Below are positions 20,621 through 33,130 of a stretch of DNA of 64,000 bases, piece after piece (the stretch's first letter is position 1; every line of letters begins with the position of its first letter). Under the pieces are notes generated by a model that had not been told where the DNA came from, did not search any database, and saw nothing but the letters and a program-made list of their open reading frames with translations. This stretch comes from Eucommia ulmoides (taxonomy: Eukaryota; Streptophyta; Magnoliopsida; Garryales; Eucommiaceae). The stretch lies in assembly GCA_016647705.1 (NCBI GenBank), contig CM028327.1:45587114-45651113 (forward strand), given 5' to 3'. The position numbers and the translations under genes were made by a program.

Positions 20621-23600
20621 TTACAAAATAACCTGATCCCTATAGTAGTACTGCTTGAGATGGTCGGCATTCCATGGGTGTCGTAGCGGGACTCCTTCCT
20701 CGGTCTCGAGCTCGTATGTGCCCTGCCTTGAAATTCTAATGATGCGGTAAGGTCCCTCCCAGTTGGGGGCTAACTTTCCCGTATTTGGCTATTTAGTTGC
20801 TAAGGTCACGTTCCTGAGGATGAGGTCTCCAACTTCAAAATGGTGCGGGCATACTCTTATATCATAGTATCGAGCTGCCAGTTGTTGGTAAGTTATTTGT
20901 CATACTCTAGTATTCTCTCGTCGTTCTTCTAATAGGTCTAGGTTGAGGGCCAGCATGGCATCATTTGCTTCTCGGTCCTGATCCCTAACAGACATCCGAA
21001 GGGTTAGCATTCCAATCTCTGCAGGGATCGTGGACTTGGATCCGAACGTCATTGCGAATGACGTCTCTCCCGTTAAGGTTCGTAAAGTGGTGTGATATAT
21101 CCAAAGAACAGGATAAAGGTCCTCTACCCACCTCCCCTTGGCCTTCTCGAGCCTGGTCTTCAATCCGTGCAAGATGGTTTAGTTGGTGACCTCGACCTGG
21201 CCATTATCCTGTGGGTGACCTGGTAATGCAAAAATGAGTTCGAATACCAAGGCCGGAGTAAAAAGCAGCAAACAAATCATTGTCGAATTGAGTGTCGTTG
21301 TCAGATACGATTACCTTTGGGATTCCGAAGTGGCACATCATCGACTCACAGACGAAGTCTCGAATTTTTTCTTTGGTGATATGTGCTAGGGGTTCGGCCT
21401 CAACCCACTTGGTGAAGTAATTAATAGAAACGACCAGGAACGTTTTTTGGCCGATGCTCTGAGGAAAAATGGCCAAGCAGATTTATTCCCCACTGGGCAA
21501 ATGGCCTTGGGCTCATCATCGGGACCATGGTCATTGGTGGTAAATAAGGGTAGGGGCCGAAACGTTGGTACATGTCATATTTTTTCACGAATTCAACTAC
21601 GTTGTCGAGCATTTTGGGCCATAAGTACCCTTGGCGGAGCAATTTTCCAGCCAAAGCTTTGCCCCCCCTCCCCCCCGAGTGATTGCTACATCTCCCTTCA
21701 CGGACTTCCCTTATTAAGTAGTCAGACTCTTCTGGTCAGAGGCATCGAGAATATGGGCCCGAGAAGAAGTGTCGGTAAAGGATCCGTCCGTGATGCAGTA
21801 TCTGACAAATCTATATCGTATCCTCATTGCCTCATTACAGTCATCGGGCAGCGTTCCGTCTTCCAATTATCGTCGTATTGGATCCATAGTCGCTAATCTC
21901 ATAGATTGATGCCACCTGGTCAGATAACATCATGCTCAGAGTATCCAGGTACTCAACAGGCACGCTCTTCTTCAGGGTCCACTCTACCGCCGAGGCGAGG
22001 TTTGTTAGGGCATCCGCGTGTCGGTTCTCTTCTCGAGGTATTTAGGTCACATGGATTTTTTAAAATTTATGCATCATTGGCCTGACTCTCTCTAGATACG
22101 CGGTCATACTAGGATCCGTCGCTAAATAATCCTCGTTGACCTGGTTGACGACTAGCTGAGAGTCGCAAAAGACAGTCAGCGTGCTCGCACTAAATTCTCA
22201 GGCTAAGTGGAGGTCGACGAGCAAAACCTCATATTCAGCCTCGTTGTTAGTTGCTCTGAACCCTAACCTCAGGGTGTATTCAATCTCTTCGTTGTCGGGA
22301 GAAACGAGCACCATTCCCACCCCGCAACCATTGGTGTTGGATAATCCGTCGGTAAAAAGATTTCACGTTATCGGATCAAAATCTGGATTCGAGCTCCTTA
22401 ACATTCCCTCCACTTCCACGGGTTTCGTTCCTAGGACGCCAGAAGGCGATTCGGGATCATCCGAAAATGTGAGCTCAATAATGAAATCTGCCAAGATTTA
22501 GCCTCTAATGGCGATCCTAGGTCGATATTCAATGTGAAACTGACCTAGCTTGAGGTTGTACTTCATTAACCATCCCGAGACGTCCAGTGAATCTAGAATC
22601 TGCCTTATCGGCTGGTCGGTTAGTACGATGTTCGTGTGGGTTTGGAAGTATTGTTTTAGCTTCCTGGAGGCCACCAGCAGGGCGTAAGCAAGTTTTTTAA
22701 ATTTGGTGTACCTGGTCTCGGCATCCATGAGAACTCTGCTGGAGTAATAGACAGGGTGCTGAAGATGGGTGTCCTCCTTTACAAGAGTCGTGCTAACCGC
22801 CGTTGAAAATGAGAAAATATATAAGTATAGAGTTTCTCCTGCCTTCAGGGTACTGAGCAGGGAAACAGATGAGAGATAATTTTTGAGCTCCTAGAAAGTT
22901 GTTTCACATTCCCTTGCCCACCCAAAGTTGTTGCCTCGTAGCACCTTGAAGAAGGGCAGGCATTTCTCTGATGCCCATGAGATGAACCGATTAAGGGCAG
23001 CAAGTCTCCTCATCAATATCTGCACTTGTTTTTTATTTTGAGGAGAGGTCATTCCAAGTATTGCGTTGATCTTATCAGTATTAGCATCGATTCCGCGCTG
23101 GGAGACCATGTACCCAAGGAACTTTCCTGTAGAAACTCCAAAAATGCATTTGTTAGGGTTGAGCTTCATGCGGTGAACCCTGAGCTTATCAAAACAATTC
23201 TGGAGGTATTGGGTATGGTCAGGGGCCCTCGATCTCTTAACCAACATGTCATCGATGCAAACCTCCATTGTCTGCCTGATTTCCTCCTTGAACATTTTGT
23301 TCTCTAGTCGCTGGTACGTCGCTCCGGTATTGCGCAAGCCGAATGGCATGACCATGTAGCAGTATGTCCCTTTGTCCGTGATGAATGATGTCTTGCTCTT
23401 GTCAGGAGAAAACATAGGGATTTGATTGTACCCGGCATAAGCATCGAGGAAACTCGGGCGCTCATACCCTGCCGTGGCGTCGATGATGATGTCAATCCTG
23501 GGGAGGAGGAAGAAGTCCTTCAGGCATGTTTTATTCAGGTCCTTGAAGTAGACACAGAGACGCCACTTGTTGTCGGCCTTAGGGGCCAGGACCACATTTG

Positions 23601-24556
23601 CTAGCTAGTCGGGGAACTTGGCTTCTACGACTACGTCGGATTTGATCAGCTTGTCCATTTCTTCTTCGATAATCCTTTGGCACTCCGGATGAAACTTTCT
23701 TCGCTTTTGTCTCACTGAAAGGTGGTGCGGGTCAGCGTATAGGTGATGCATCGCCACGCTCGGGTCGATCCTCGGCAACTCATCATGGGACCATGCAAAG
23801 ATGTCATAATTTTTTTAGAGCAGCTCGGTAAGTTTAGCTCTCTGTTCAGATGCAAGGCTAGCTTTAATCCTTACTATTCTTTCTTTAATTGCTGGGTAGA
23901 AGAAAATCTCCACCAATACCTCGTGTGGTCGGGGACCGGCCTCCTCTTCTCGGGGATCATCAATGGGTACCGACCCAAGTTCCCGGTCCAGAGCCATGAG
24001 TTCGAGTTTCCTGAGCTCCGGCTCTGTGTTTGATTGCTACTTTCTTTTTTCCAATGCCTTATGAGAACAAGCCCGGGAGGACTCCTGGTCTCCTCTTACC
24101 ACTCTCATACCTCTCTCTGTGGGGAACTTCATTGACTGGTGATATGGGGAGTAGACAGCCTTGAGAGCCGCTACAGTGGGACAGCCCATGATCGCATTAT
24201 AAGGTGACGGTTTGTCTACAATAAAAAAATTTGGTCCATACAGTTGAGGTCCTGGGGTAGGTTCCTATTATGACGAGAAGTGAGACCCATCCAGCAGCGT
24301 TGACAACGTCTCTCCCAAAACCTACCAAGGGGCTTTTAACGGTATTACGATGCTGGGGTCCACGTCCATTCTTTACAAATGCCCATTTGAAGATGATGTC
24401 GGCGGAGCTACCACTGTCCACCAGGACCCTCTCCATTTTGAAATGGTTGATGAGAGCGACTATGACGAGGGCATCGTCATGAGGGACATGCACACCCCTA
24501 AGGTCTGCCTCACTGAAAGAAATTATGTTATGCTCCACAGCGTCGATCGTGCTCAC
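20621..24556 (-). pseudogene. Tat gypsy pol (protease, RT, RNase H, archaeal-type RNase H, integrase), disrupted
   Basis: On the minus strand: protease with VLVDSGSSADII (about 24420-24460); reverse transcriptase 22891-23740 with LDAYAGYNQIPM, VMPFGLRNTGATYQ and active site CIDDMLVKR; a first RNase H with the NIVLTDQPI region, ending near 22500; a second, archaeal-type RNase H at about 21940-22360 with FTDGLSNTNGCGVGMVL and ATNNEAEYEVLL; integrase 20900-21700 with FTKWVEAEPLA and IVSDNDTQFDN; and a C-terminal tail ending HPWNADHLKQYYYRDQVIL and TAA at 20621-20623. Dual RNase H marks the Tat lineage. Decay: the integrase zinc site reads YDMYQRF instead of the usual CDxCQRF, the first catalytic Asp appears as Asn in WGINLLGHF, and many frames are broken. 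Confidence 0.92.
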
Positions 24557-24699
24557 TTCAAAGATGTTCTCGTCTGCTTTTTGCTTGCCTTTGTGCTAGT
24601 CCCTTTTCTTAGAGGATAGGGTCTCTCTCCCAAGGTTGAGTCTGTCGTAGATGATGTTGATCTTTCCATCTACCCTCTATTCGTCACCGCCCCTATCTC

Positions 24700-26414
24700 C
24701 TTCCTGTCGGAGAAGGGGGAGACTTCGATTCCTCTTTTTTCTCTAACCCCTATGTTCTTCACGGGGGTCATTTTCTTCACTTCTAGGAGCCTGGTCTCCT
24801 ATTTGAACGTAGTGGCCAAGATATTCCCTACTGATGAGGGTCTCAATTTCTTCCCGGAGTCGGAAACAATTCTCGGTGGAATATCCCCGGCCCCGGTGGA
24901 ATTCACAATATTTATCCAGCGACCTCCCCATTGGCTTTTCACTGGGGGTAGGAGGTAAGGGAAAAAACTCTCTCTCGGAATTTTTGACGAAGATGATGGC
25001 CACCGAGATCGTAAGTGGTGTAAAGTTCTGTTGGCGGTGCCCCGGGGGTGGGAATGGCCTCCTATCCCCGAACAGTGGGCCCAATCTCCTTCCGCTTGCA
25101 GCCTCTTTGACCCATGACTTCTGCTCGACCCTTCGTCGGCCTTACCCTTTTTCTTTTAACCCCCTCGAGATCTTTTCGGGCGGCTTCCCTTACATCAGCA
25201 TTATGGAATCTCATGCCCCTCTCCAATGCAGCATCTAGACTCGAAGCTGGGTTAGAGCAGAGGTCATACGAGAGCCTTTAGTGCTTCAGGCCATCGATAA
25301 ATGCGTTCATTGCGACAACGTCACTAAGCTCATCACACCCAATGACCTCTTCGTAGAACCTTTCAACATAATCGCCCAGGGACTCTCCAAGCAGCTGTTG
25401 GAGCATGAGGATATGTGCCATAGTCTTTGGCCTGTGCCGCGATCATCTGAATCGTGAGAAGAAGAGCTACTCAAGCTCATGAAAGTTGGAAACAGATGTC
25501 GGGGCCAAAGTCCTAAACCATGCACCGACAGCTCCTGTGAGAGTAAGGGGAAAAGCTTTGCATCTCATTGCCACTTAGGTTATGTGTAGGTCCATATAGG
25601 ACTTGAAGATGGACAAGTGGTCCGCCAGATCAGTGATCCCATCGTAGATGATCATTTGGGGGTGGGTGTACCGTGTGGGCAGCGGTTCTTCCAATATTTC
25701 ATTAAAAAAATGAGACCATACCTCAGAAGGAAGCCCAACTGGGCCTCTCGTTCCTTGGATTTAGTGTAAGGCCACCTCCATGTCAGCTAGACGCCTTTCC
25801 ACCACTACCTCGACCCTTGGAGGGACTCGAGCCCGGCTAAAAGTGGCGCGCGGAGCTTGTTGTCTTGGTGAGGAATGTGAGTCCACCTCCCGAATGTGTC
25901 GAGGGCAGTGATCGGACTATATGGTATGGCGGTGAGCTCGGCCTGATGGTGACTCAGTACGATCGTCCCTCCTCTGTCTCGGCAGAAGTGGAGATGGGGA
26001 TCCTGAGGCCTCAGGAGGTGCCAAATCAACCTCCCTCCACCCACCATTATGGGCTCGGGGCCAAGGGACGTGCCCGCTGGAATGGATTGCACGTTCTTCA
26101 ACTCCGATTGCTTGTTTCTCCCGGACTGTGACCTGATTTACAGGGAGACCCATTGGAGGGGCCGGCGGTAGGCGGGCTAGGACGATCTGGAAAGAAGGTT
26201 TGGAACTCGCCTAGCTTGCGTTCCAAGACATCGACGCGGGCTGCCTCAGAAGCCCCAGAGGTTTGCCCAACAAACGGTTCAGAGGACAAGATAGGAGGAC
26301 CGTCTGGTTGGTGGGTAGAATCGCTGGGTCGGCAGGCTGAACTGGTGAGATGGTAGGTTGATGAAGATATTCTACAGTTTGGGTCCGTGGTTCCGACCAG
26401 GGAGCCTTTGACAT
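24700..26414 (-). pseudogene. Tat gypsy gag, disrupted
   Basis: A likely start MSKAPWSEP at 26414 follows the PBS by about 140 bp. Downstream, in broken frames, are typical plant Ty3 gag stretches (AVGAWFRTLAP near 25520, DYVERFYEEVIGCDE near 25330, MNAFIDGLKH near 25290). The nucleocapsid-like part YCEFHRGRGYSTENCFRLREE lies near 24850. Several stops and frame changes interrupt it. The product would have formed the capsid in the cytoplasm. Confidence 0.85.
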
Positions 26415-26552
26415 GTCTTACATGGACAGGGGGGTGGAATGTTGTTCGCGACGGACATTGGGTTTGCTTGGCGAATTTTCTTTCCAGACCTTGTGATCAC
26501 CAAGTCTTTGGCTCGTGGGGAGCTGACGATCAAGGGAGACTTTTAGTGCGTT

Positions 26553-26569
26553 CCCACAGACGGCGCCAA
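26553..26569 (-). other. Primer binding site of the Tat gypsy element
   Basis: Minus-strand TTGGCGCCGTCTGTGGG lies two bases inside the right LTR. It has the TGGCGCC start common to plant Ty3/gypsy primer sites. The cognate tRNA was not determined. Confidence 0.85.
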
Positions 26570-26571
26570 AC

Positions 26572-27319
26572 TGTTGGTGTTCAAAAGTGGTGAGCGACCA
26601 ACAGTATGGTCTGGAAAGGCAGTGTACTTACAAGATTGTTGAAAACGTGATTGACTGGTAAATTTGGAGGTGCTGACGACCTCGAGGTGATCGCAATTAG
26701 ACCTGAAATCCTTGGCCCGACCTGAGATGCTATTTAGACTCCGAGATGAATGTCTCTCTAGACTCTGTCCCGATCTCCGAGCCGAGCTCTACTCGTTAAC
26801 TCCGAACACCTCCACACAGACTCGCCGGAGTTGTGCCCGGTAAAGTCCTTCTGGCGTAAGAGTAAGTATCCCGGAGAGAAGGACTAAGAAATGCTCTAGT
26901 GTCAGTAGAGAAGACATACCATCGGTCATTGGATGCCATGAGGTATTTATAAGCGCTGGACTCGATAGTACGATGAAATTAGAGAGCTAAGTTCGGGTTA
27001 ATTAACCTAATCCGCTGGACAGCCAATGAGCAAGTAGATTAGTGCTCTGATCATCTGGGTTGGGCTTTTGGGCCCACCTATAGAGGCCCATGGGCCTTAG
27101 CCTCAAGACGACCTAGAAAGGTCCTGAGTACGAAGACGACAAGCGGAGGGGTTCGAGTTCGTCAGTTCAACCCGGAGTTCACCAACTCGGCTCGGACTTC
27201 TTCATCTGGGTAAGGCGATTCTCAGTTCAGCTCGAAAAGAACCCGGCTCCTAGCTCAGCTATTTTTCCACACTTTGAGCGACCTCCACTTGGCATATGTG
27301 ATGAAATTCCCCCACATCA
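26572..27319 (-). repeat. Right LTR of the Tat gypsy element (its 5' LTR)
   Basis: Partner of 10897-11631, with the same start and end and a minus-strand TATAAATA box at 26944-26951. The two copies differ by many substitutions and small indels, for example an extra GGCCCACCTATAGAG-like piece near 27070. This points to an old insertion. Confidence 0.9.
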
Positions 27320-27375
27320 TATATAATTTTTGAAATTTTTTTATATATTGAAATGAATTCTTTTTTTATACTTTG

Positions 27376-28364
27376 TATTGATGTCAAATTTTTGGTCGAC
27401 ACCAATAGTATGGTCCAGCCATGCCTTGAGGGGCATTGGAGGGCCTTGCGATGGAGATTATGGATCCGGGCAGCTGTTTTATCTGCAAAAATCCCTCTGG
27501 CCGAGAAGGGGAAGGCCAAAATCGGGAAGGGGTCACAGGCCTTCCAAACCGAGAAAAGCTAGAACAGGACACTATAGGATTGCCTGAAGTAAGGATCAAC
27601 ACTTCAGACGAACCAGAATTCCGATACTGAGCAGTCCCGGGAAGATCGGGCACCTAGAGATCTGCACAAAGGACTTGTCGGGTTTTTCTCGGCGAATCCC
27701 CTCCGACGTGAGAATCAGCGTACAGAGGAAAAAGTTTGTAATACAATTCACCGAGAAGAGGGAAGAAGGAGTAAGAGAGTATTGGGTTTAGTTTTTCTTA
27801 CCTTTGGGCAATTGTATGCCCCTCCTATTTATAGGTAAGGTGTAAATCATTCTTTGGGGTCAATGCCTCCTTAGAAATAGTATCATGGTGGCCACTTGAT
27901 TTACAGCCAATGAAAACATGCCAAGAGGCCCTTCTTTTGGCTACATTTGGTAGATATTTAGCCCTTGGGAAGAGGGTCATCATAATGAGCCTGACCATTT
28001 TGGGGGTTTGTGGGATATTTTTAGGAGATATTTTGTAGGGTTTAGGAGGTGGGAAGCTACAATAGGTTAGGAGAGAGCGGAGGAGGGCATTACCATGTTG
28101 CAGCTGGGGAAACAATAAGAGCTATGATCCTTCCCGAGCGAAAGGAGACGGGAAAAGGAACGTTGCTCCGGTAGAGAATCCCCGAGATGGAGAACCACCT
28201 CAGGCAAAGTTGGGCCTTTCAGGGCGACTGGCATGATTGAAGAGGTTTCACTTCTCGGCATATTTCTTACACTTGGCGCCCTAGGCTTTAGATTTCGTAG
28301 AAAGTTGAGCACACGGGGTGGTTTCTGTTTAGGTGCGTCGGACTGACCATTTCCACACTAATCA
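27376..28364 (-). mobile_element. Solo LTR of a second Tat-type gypsy family
   Basis: The 989 bp unit is flanked by a perfect target duplication CTTTG (27371-27375 and 28365-28369). It starts TATTGATGTC on the plus strand, matching position by position the TGTTGGTGTC start of the neighbouring Tat LTRs, including a shared AGTATGGTCC/TCTGG block about 35 bp in. It ends CCACACTAATCA. A minus-strand TATAAATAGG box lies at 27824-27833. No coding or priming sites are present. The start dinucleotide has mutated from TG to TA. Confidence 0.85.
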
Positions 28365-28369
28365 CTTTG

Positions 28370-29100
28370 CATTTTTTTTTCTATGTTAAAATGAAATTTT
28401 TTATTTTTTATATATAATTTAGATATTTGTTGTTAATTAATTGTTTGTGGGGGTCAGATTGAAAATTTTATGTAGTGGTGGTGGTTAATATTTACTATGA
28501 TAATAGTTAATATTTATTATGGTGGTGGTGACAAGAATATTTGTTGTGGGGTGATGGTAGTGATAGTAAACATTAATTGTGATGGTGGTAACGATTAATA
28601 TTTGTTGTGGTGGTGGCGTGATGGTAGTTTAATATTTGTTATGATAGTTGTCACTGTGATAGTAAATATTAGTTGTGGTGATAACAGTAGTTAACAAATA
28701 TTTATTATAGTGGTAGCGACGGCGATAGTAAATATTTACAGTGGATGTGGCGGTAATAAGAATATTTGTTGTGGGGTGATGGTAGTGATACGAAACATTA
28801 ATTGTGATGGTGGTAACGATTAATATTTGTTGTGATGGTGGCGTAATGGTAGTTTAATATTTGTTATGATAGTTGCCACTGTGATAGTAAATATTAGTTG
28901 TGGTGATAACAGTAGTTAACAAATATTTATTATAGTGGTAGTGACGGCGATAGTAAATATTTACAGTGAATGTGGCGGTAATAAGAATATTCATTATGAT
29001 TATAACATAATATTGAATATTTTTTGTGGTGATTAATATTGAATAATTGAGTGGTGTTTTTGTTATAAAAAAAATATATCTTTAGAATTGGAATTTTCAT
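28370..29100. repeat. 225 bp tandem duplication in GGT/GAT-rich simple-sequence DNA
   Basis: Units starting AAGAATATT(T/C) lie at 28533, 28758 and 28983, exactly 225 bp apart. The first two are nearly identical and the third breaks off after about 20 bp. Inside each unit, shorter motifs such as GTGGTGGTAA and TTAATATTTGTTGTG recur. No coding potential was found. Confidence 0.88.
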
Positions 29101-30260
29101 CAATTAAAAAGGAAAGATGAGGATAAACTGAAGAAGAAGTGGACTTTTAGGCCCATAAAAATTCACCCTATTTTCCAATTCCAAATTTCCAATCCCAAGA
29201 TTTTAATTCCGTGTTGCCAAACACGACCTAATTGTCCTTGCATTTCGTTATGATTCTTAATGGCTCATTTGGTGTTCTAAATTATCCTATTTTGTGACTT
29301 ACTTTATTTTTTACGAATTGATTTGCTTAATTACATATTCTTTGTTTGAACAAAGAAACTGGTATTAGTTCAGTTAAAATTTGAAGTTATATTTTATTCC
29401 AATTGTGTGAGAAAATAGTATTTTAACTAGAATTAAAATGATCATTCACGTAAATCTATATATTGATATAGAAGTTAAATCAATATATGGTGATATGCAA
29501 AACTACTCTACACACTCTGGCACAGAAATCAATTGTTGTTGTCGCCGGAAGCTTGCAATCAGTCACCCAGAAAACGGTCTTCTATACCGTGGGATGACTC
29601 TTTAATATTTTCTTTTTTTAAATACAACAACTAAATTTTTATCCCACTTATATAGGGTTGGTTATATGAATTCTTTTATGTCACAGTAATCAATCAAGAG
29701 TCATCTCCATAGTCAAGTTTATTGTGATCAAATCAATTTTAATAATTTCGTTCAACATCTTCTTAGATTTACTTGCTTAAGGCGATAAGTATTGTCATTT
29801 TTTTTGGGCACATTTTTTAATGTTTATTTTTCTATCAATGAAGGGCTCCACCATCTCTTTAAACAATTATTGGGTGGGTCTTCAATCATCATGTTCCACC
29901 ACTCCAAACCTACTTCACCAACTAATTAGTGGGTTAGAAAATGGAGGGTCAGCACACTTACTTCTATGTTTCTGCCTTCGGGCCTCGGGGTTGTGCTGCC
30001 GTCGGACGCTGCGGTGCTGCACCAGTTCGCCGGATTCGGAAGCCGCACAAGGATCGCCGATCGGTGTTCGATAGTTTGAGAAAATGGAATGACTGAGAAA
30101 GAGATAGGAGAGAACGAGAGATAGACTGACAAATCGGAGGAGTAGTAGAGAAAAGAGAGGCATCTAGACTCTAGCAGGGGGGAAGGTATCGAATAATGGT
30201 TGTCAAAACCTTTGGTGAAGCCTTGGTCCAGAGATCAAACAATAGTAGCCAAGGGGAAAG
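29101..30260. other. Intergenic DNA, no gene recognised
   Basis: The stretch is AT-rich except for a GC-richer patch at about 29960-30060 that has short open frames on both strands without recognisable similarity. Nothing else could be supported. Confidence 0.45.
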
Positions 30261-30263
30261 TAT

Positions 30264-30890
30264 CTTGGGGTGGCGTTTGCTAACTGTTTATGTTCCCATC
30301 CCAGGCTGAGAATGGGATGAGATGAGAATTTTGTTTCTTTCTTAGGATAAGAATTGCGTTTGGTAACGATAATTTTTTTTTTTTTTTTTTTTGGAACAAA
30401 ATCGAGTTTGATAACTATTTTATCCTAAAATCATTTTTTTTTTTTTTAGAATTTTTTTTTTGATTTTGGCTAGACGGCGGCAGCTAGCGGTGGGTGACGG
30501 TGGTCAGACAGCTGGCAGCTGACAGTGGCCAGAAGTTGCCAGACGATGGCCGGCGGCGGCGGTGGCCGGACAGTGGGCGGCCAGCGATGCCGGAGGTGAC
30601 CAGCAATGGCTGCCGGAGATAGGCAGTGACGGCGGCGGACACAGAAGGCGGAGGATGGTGGTCGAACGGCGCATGAACAGTGACAGTGATTTTGGGAATA
30701 GGATGGAAATATTGAAAAATAATTTTTTTTTTATTTTTCATTTCTTAAGAAAAAAGTTAGCACAATTTTTAAATGGGAATAGAATGGGAACAGAAACAAA
30801 AATTACCAAACGCTATTTTCAAACAGAAATTTAAAAAATTTGAAAATGGAATGAAATGTTTTGAAATGGAAACGGTTACTAATCGAGGCG
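30264..30890. repeat. MITE-like segment bounded by GGCGTTTG / inverted motifs
   Basis: It begins GGGGTGGCGTTTGCTAACTG and has GCGTTTGGTAACG about 85 bp inside. Near its other end are ATTACCAAACGC and GGAAACGGTTACTAATCG, roughly the complement. The same CCAAACGCCACC or GTTTGGTAA motifs occur near 47450-47580 and 49280-49715. This suggests decayed non-autonomous DNA elements, hAT-like by the GGTGGCG ends. The GC-rich centre (30475-30670) has no clear coding frame. Confidence 0.35.
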
Positions 30891-31354
30891 CAGCTAATTG
30901 GGGGTATTTTTTGGGAAGTGGGAACATCAGATCATCATGTTGAAATTAATATTTATTTCTTTTTCTTATTTTGGGTCCTGAGGCACCAAGGTGAGTGTGG
31001 GGGTGAGTAAGGAATCTAGAGAACGGCATCATTTTAATTTATTTTTTTTAATTAAACCATATAGCTTTCTACAAATTGAAAATGAAAGAAGTATTTTATT
31101 TTACACTTTATATCCCATCTCTTTTACTACAATTTCACTTTGACTCGGATTTTTTTATTATTTACATTTACCATAAGAAAAAAAAATATAACTTACTTTT
31201 TATTCCTTACTAAATAACAATATTATTGTCCTTTCACATCGGATGACCAGTTGGTGACGACGACTGGGGATTGAGGAAAAGAGAAGAGTGCTACCTGATT
31301 TAAAAATTGAAAGAGAATAATGAAGTGGAGATAAGGTTTTTCCCTATATATATA

Positions 31355-31395
31355 CTAGCGTATAACTCATGTTTGAAGGCACGGGTGGTAAAAGA
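31355..31395 (-). mobile_element. Putative Helitron-like 3' terminus, minus orientation
   Basis: Read on the minus strand: CACCCGTGCCTTCAAACATG, then AGTTATACGCTAG followed by TATATATA. It aligns with 44-76 and 58112-58147. The CTAG end is intact at 31355-31358. The element body would extend to higher coordinates; its 5' end was not found. Confidence 0.4.
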
Positions 31396-31399
31396 TAAC

Positions 31400-33130
31400 C
31401 TTAATATTTAGGTCATTAAGCAAAAAAATTAAGAGACTCAACATCAATAATATCATTACATAATATACCGCCAATACAAACAGTCACGAATATCAAAATC
31501 AATAATTCAAATAGCTCATAATATTCCCACAATGTAGAATTTTTTGACCAAATTTATACAACAATCAACGAAATTAATGAATCATTAATGGTAAAGTTTT
31601 TATAAATAAAAGAGCGACGAAAGAAATTAATAATTGAATTAACGTACCAATAATTGAATGGAGATCTTCACAATAGAACTTATAATGAAACTTTTGATCC
31701 CTCACAAATGCAGTCGATATTCAATTGCACCCCAAAATTTAGAAATAGACACATGAGCTACTTGACATTTCAGTTTTGCTCAATTACACTTTTCATCCCT
31801 TATTTTTAAAATTTTATTTTTTACCCAACTTTTTAAATAATTGTATTTATATCCCACCTTACCCCACCCTCTCAATGACAACGTCACTACCACCGCCAAC
31901 ACACGGACTAAAAATGAAACTTTAATTTTTTTTAAAAAAATCTTTCAACTAGAATTGGAATAATTTGAAACCATATTTTAGAGAGAAACAAAAAAAATGG
32001 TATAAAAAGTAAAAAAAATCTAAACAAAACAATGCTAAATACTAAAATTGGAATAAAAGAACCATCAAATTGTTAAAATTTTCTTTCATCGTCAAATAAT
32101 TCCAATGAATCATAATTACACACAAATTAATTATACACGTACAAAATTATTAAAAAAAATGACAAAACAATATTTGTTTCTCAAGTTCTCAACTCCCGTT
32201 TTTCAAGTAAACATAACAATAACCAACAATTTAAAAAATAACATAACTTAATTTGTTTATACAATATTTCCAAACACTCCGGTTTTTAAATCAACATAGC
32301 AATAATAAATAAAATAAAGTTAACAAAACTTTTAAAAAGAAAAATCATTAGGTGATTTTTATTTTTATTTTATAGACAATTTTCTTATAAAAGAAAAAGT
32401 GACACTTTTAATCCCTCATAAATACAGCCAGTGTTCAATTGAACCCCCAAATTTGAAAATAGACATATTGGACCCCTAACATTCCAATTTTAAAATTTTG
32501 CTTCAATTACTATTCTATTTGAATCAATGATAACGATCAAAGGGTATTTTGGTCATTTCACATTCAAATTTAATTTCTACTATTCAGCCTATATAGATTA
32601 ATGACAATGACAATTTGCCCTCTTTACTTTTATAATTATATGTTTACACTTAATTTTTTAATGTACCCTACCCTACCCCACCCTCTCACCTCCAACCGCC
32701 CACCCCACCGCCACAACAAAAATAATATAAAACTAAACTTAAAATAATTTTTTCTTATTTTGTGCACTAAAACAAAATCAAAGTACCCATATTATAAATA
32801 AATACAAAAATTACAAATTACAAACAAAAACAACTACAAACATTAAAATATCAAAATTCAAACAAAAAAGTTGCCCAAAGACATCGCTCAATTTTGCTAT
32901 GATAGTTGTTGACGGCGTCAACAAGCGACAAAAATTAACTTAATTTGCTATTATTTCTTCAATTGAAACTAAAAAGATTTTTTTTTTTTTTTTTTTACAT
33001 AATCTCAATTGTACAGCCTTCAATATTCAAAAGTAATTTTTAAAGGAACACAACCAATAATTACAGTACCAGAAAATTGGACATAATCCCCCATCATTTA
33101 TATGACATTCCAAAATTACACTCCAATATT
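31400..33130. repeat. AT-rich intergenic DNA with a degenerate internal repeat
   Basis: A block near 31684-31800 (ATCCCTCACAAATGCAG, ATTCAATTGCACCCC, AAATAGACACAT) recurs near 32400-32500 (ATCCCTCATAAATACAG, GTTCAATTGAACCCC, AAATAGACATAT), about 715 bp apart. The rest is AT-rich without coding signal. It could be the body of the Helitron-like element whose end is at 31355. Confidence 0.5.

Larger units (their letters stand above)
10897..27319 (-). mobile_element. 16.4 kb Ty3/gypsy Tat-lineage retrotransposon with antisense ORF
   Basis: LTRs lie at 10897-11631 and 26572-27319, flanked by the near-matching target duplication TATGT (10892-10896) and TATAT (27320-27324). On the minus strand come the PBS next to the right LTR, gag, protease, RT, RNase H, an archaeal-type second RNase H, integrase, then a long 3' part with a plus-strand ORF and a tandem array. 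The polypurine tract adjoins the left LTR. Dual RNase H, an antisense ORF downstream of pol and 3' tandem repeats are known traits of the plant Tat group (Retand/Ogre relatives). The LTRs are clearly diverged by eye and the coding parts carry many stops, so the insertion is old. A 2.8 kb solo LTR is nested at 15238-18057; without it the element is about 13.6 kb. Confidence 0.93.

Noticed and set aside
29926..30163. Minus-strand open frames of 68 and 82 residues
   Set aside because: They overlap in different frames, and no similarity or gene context was recognised.
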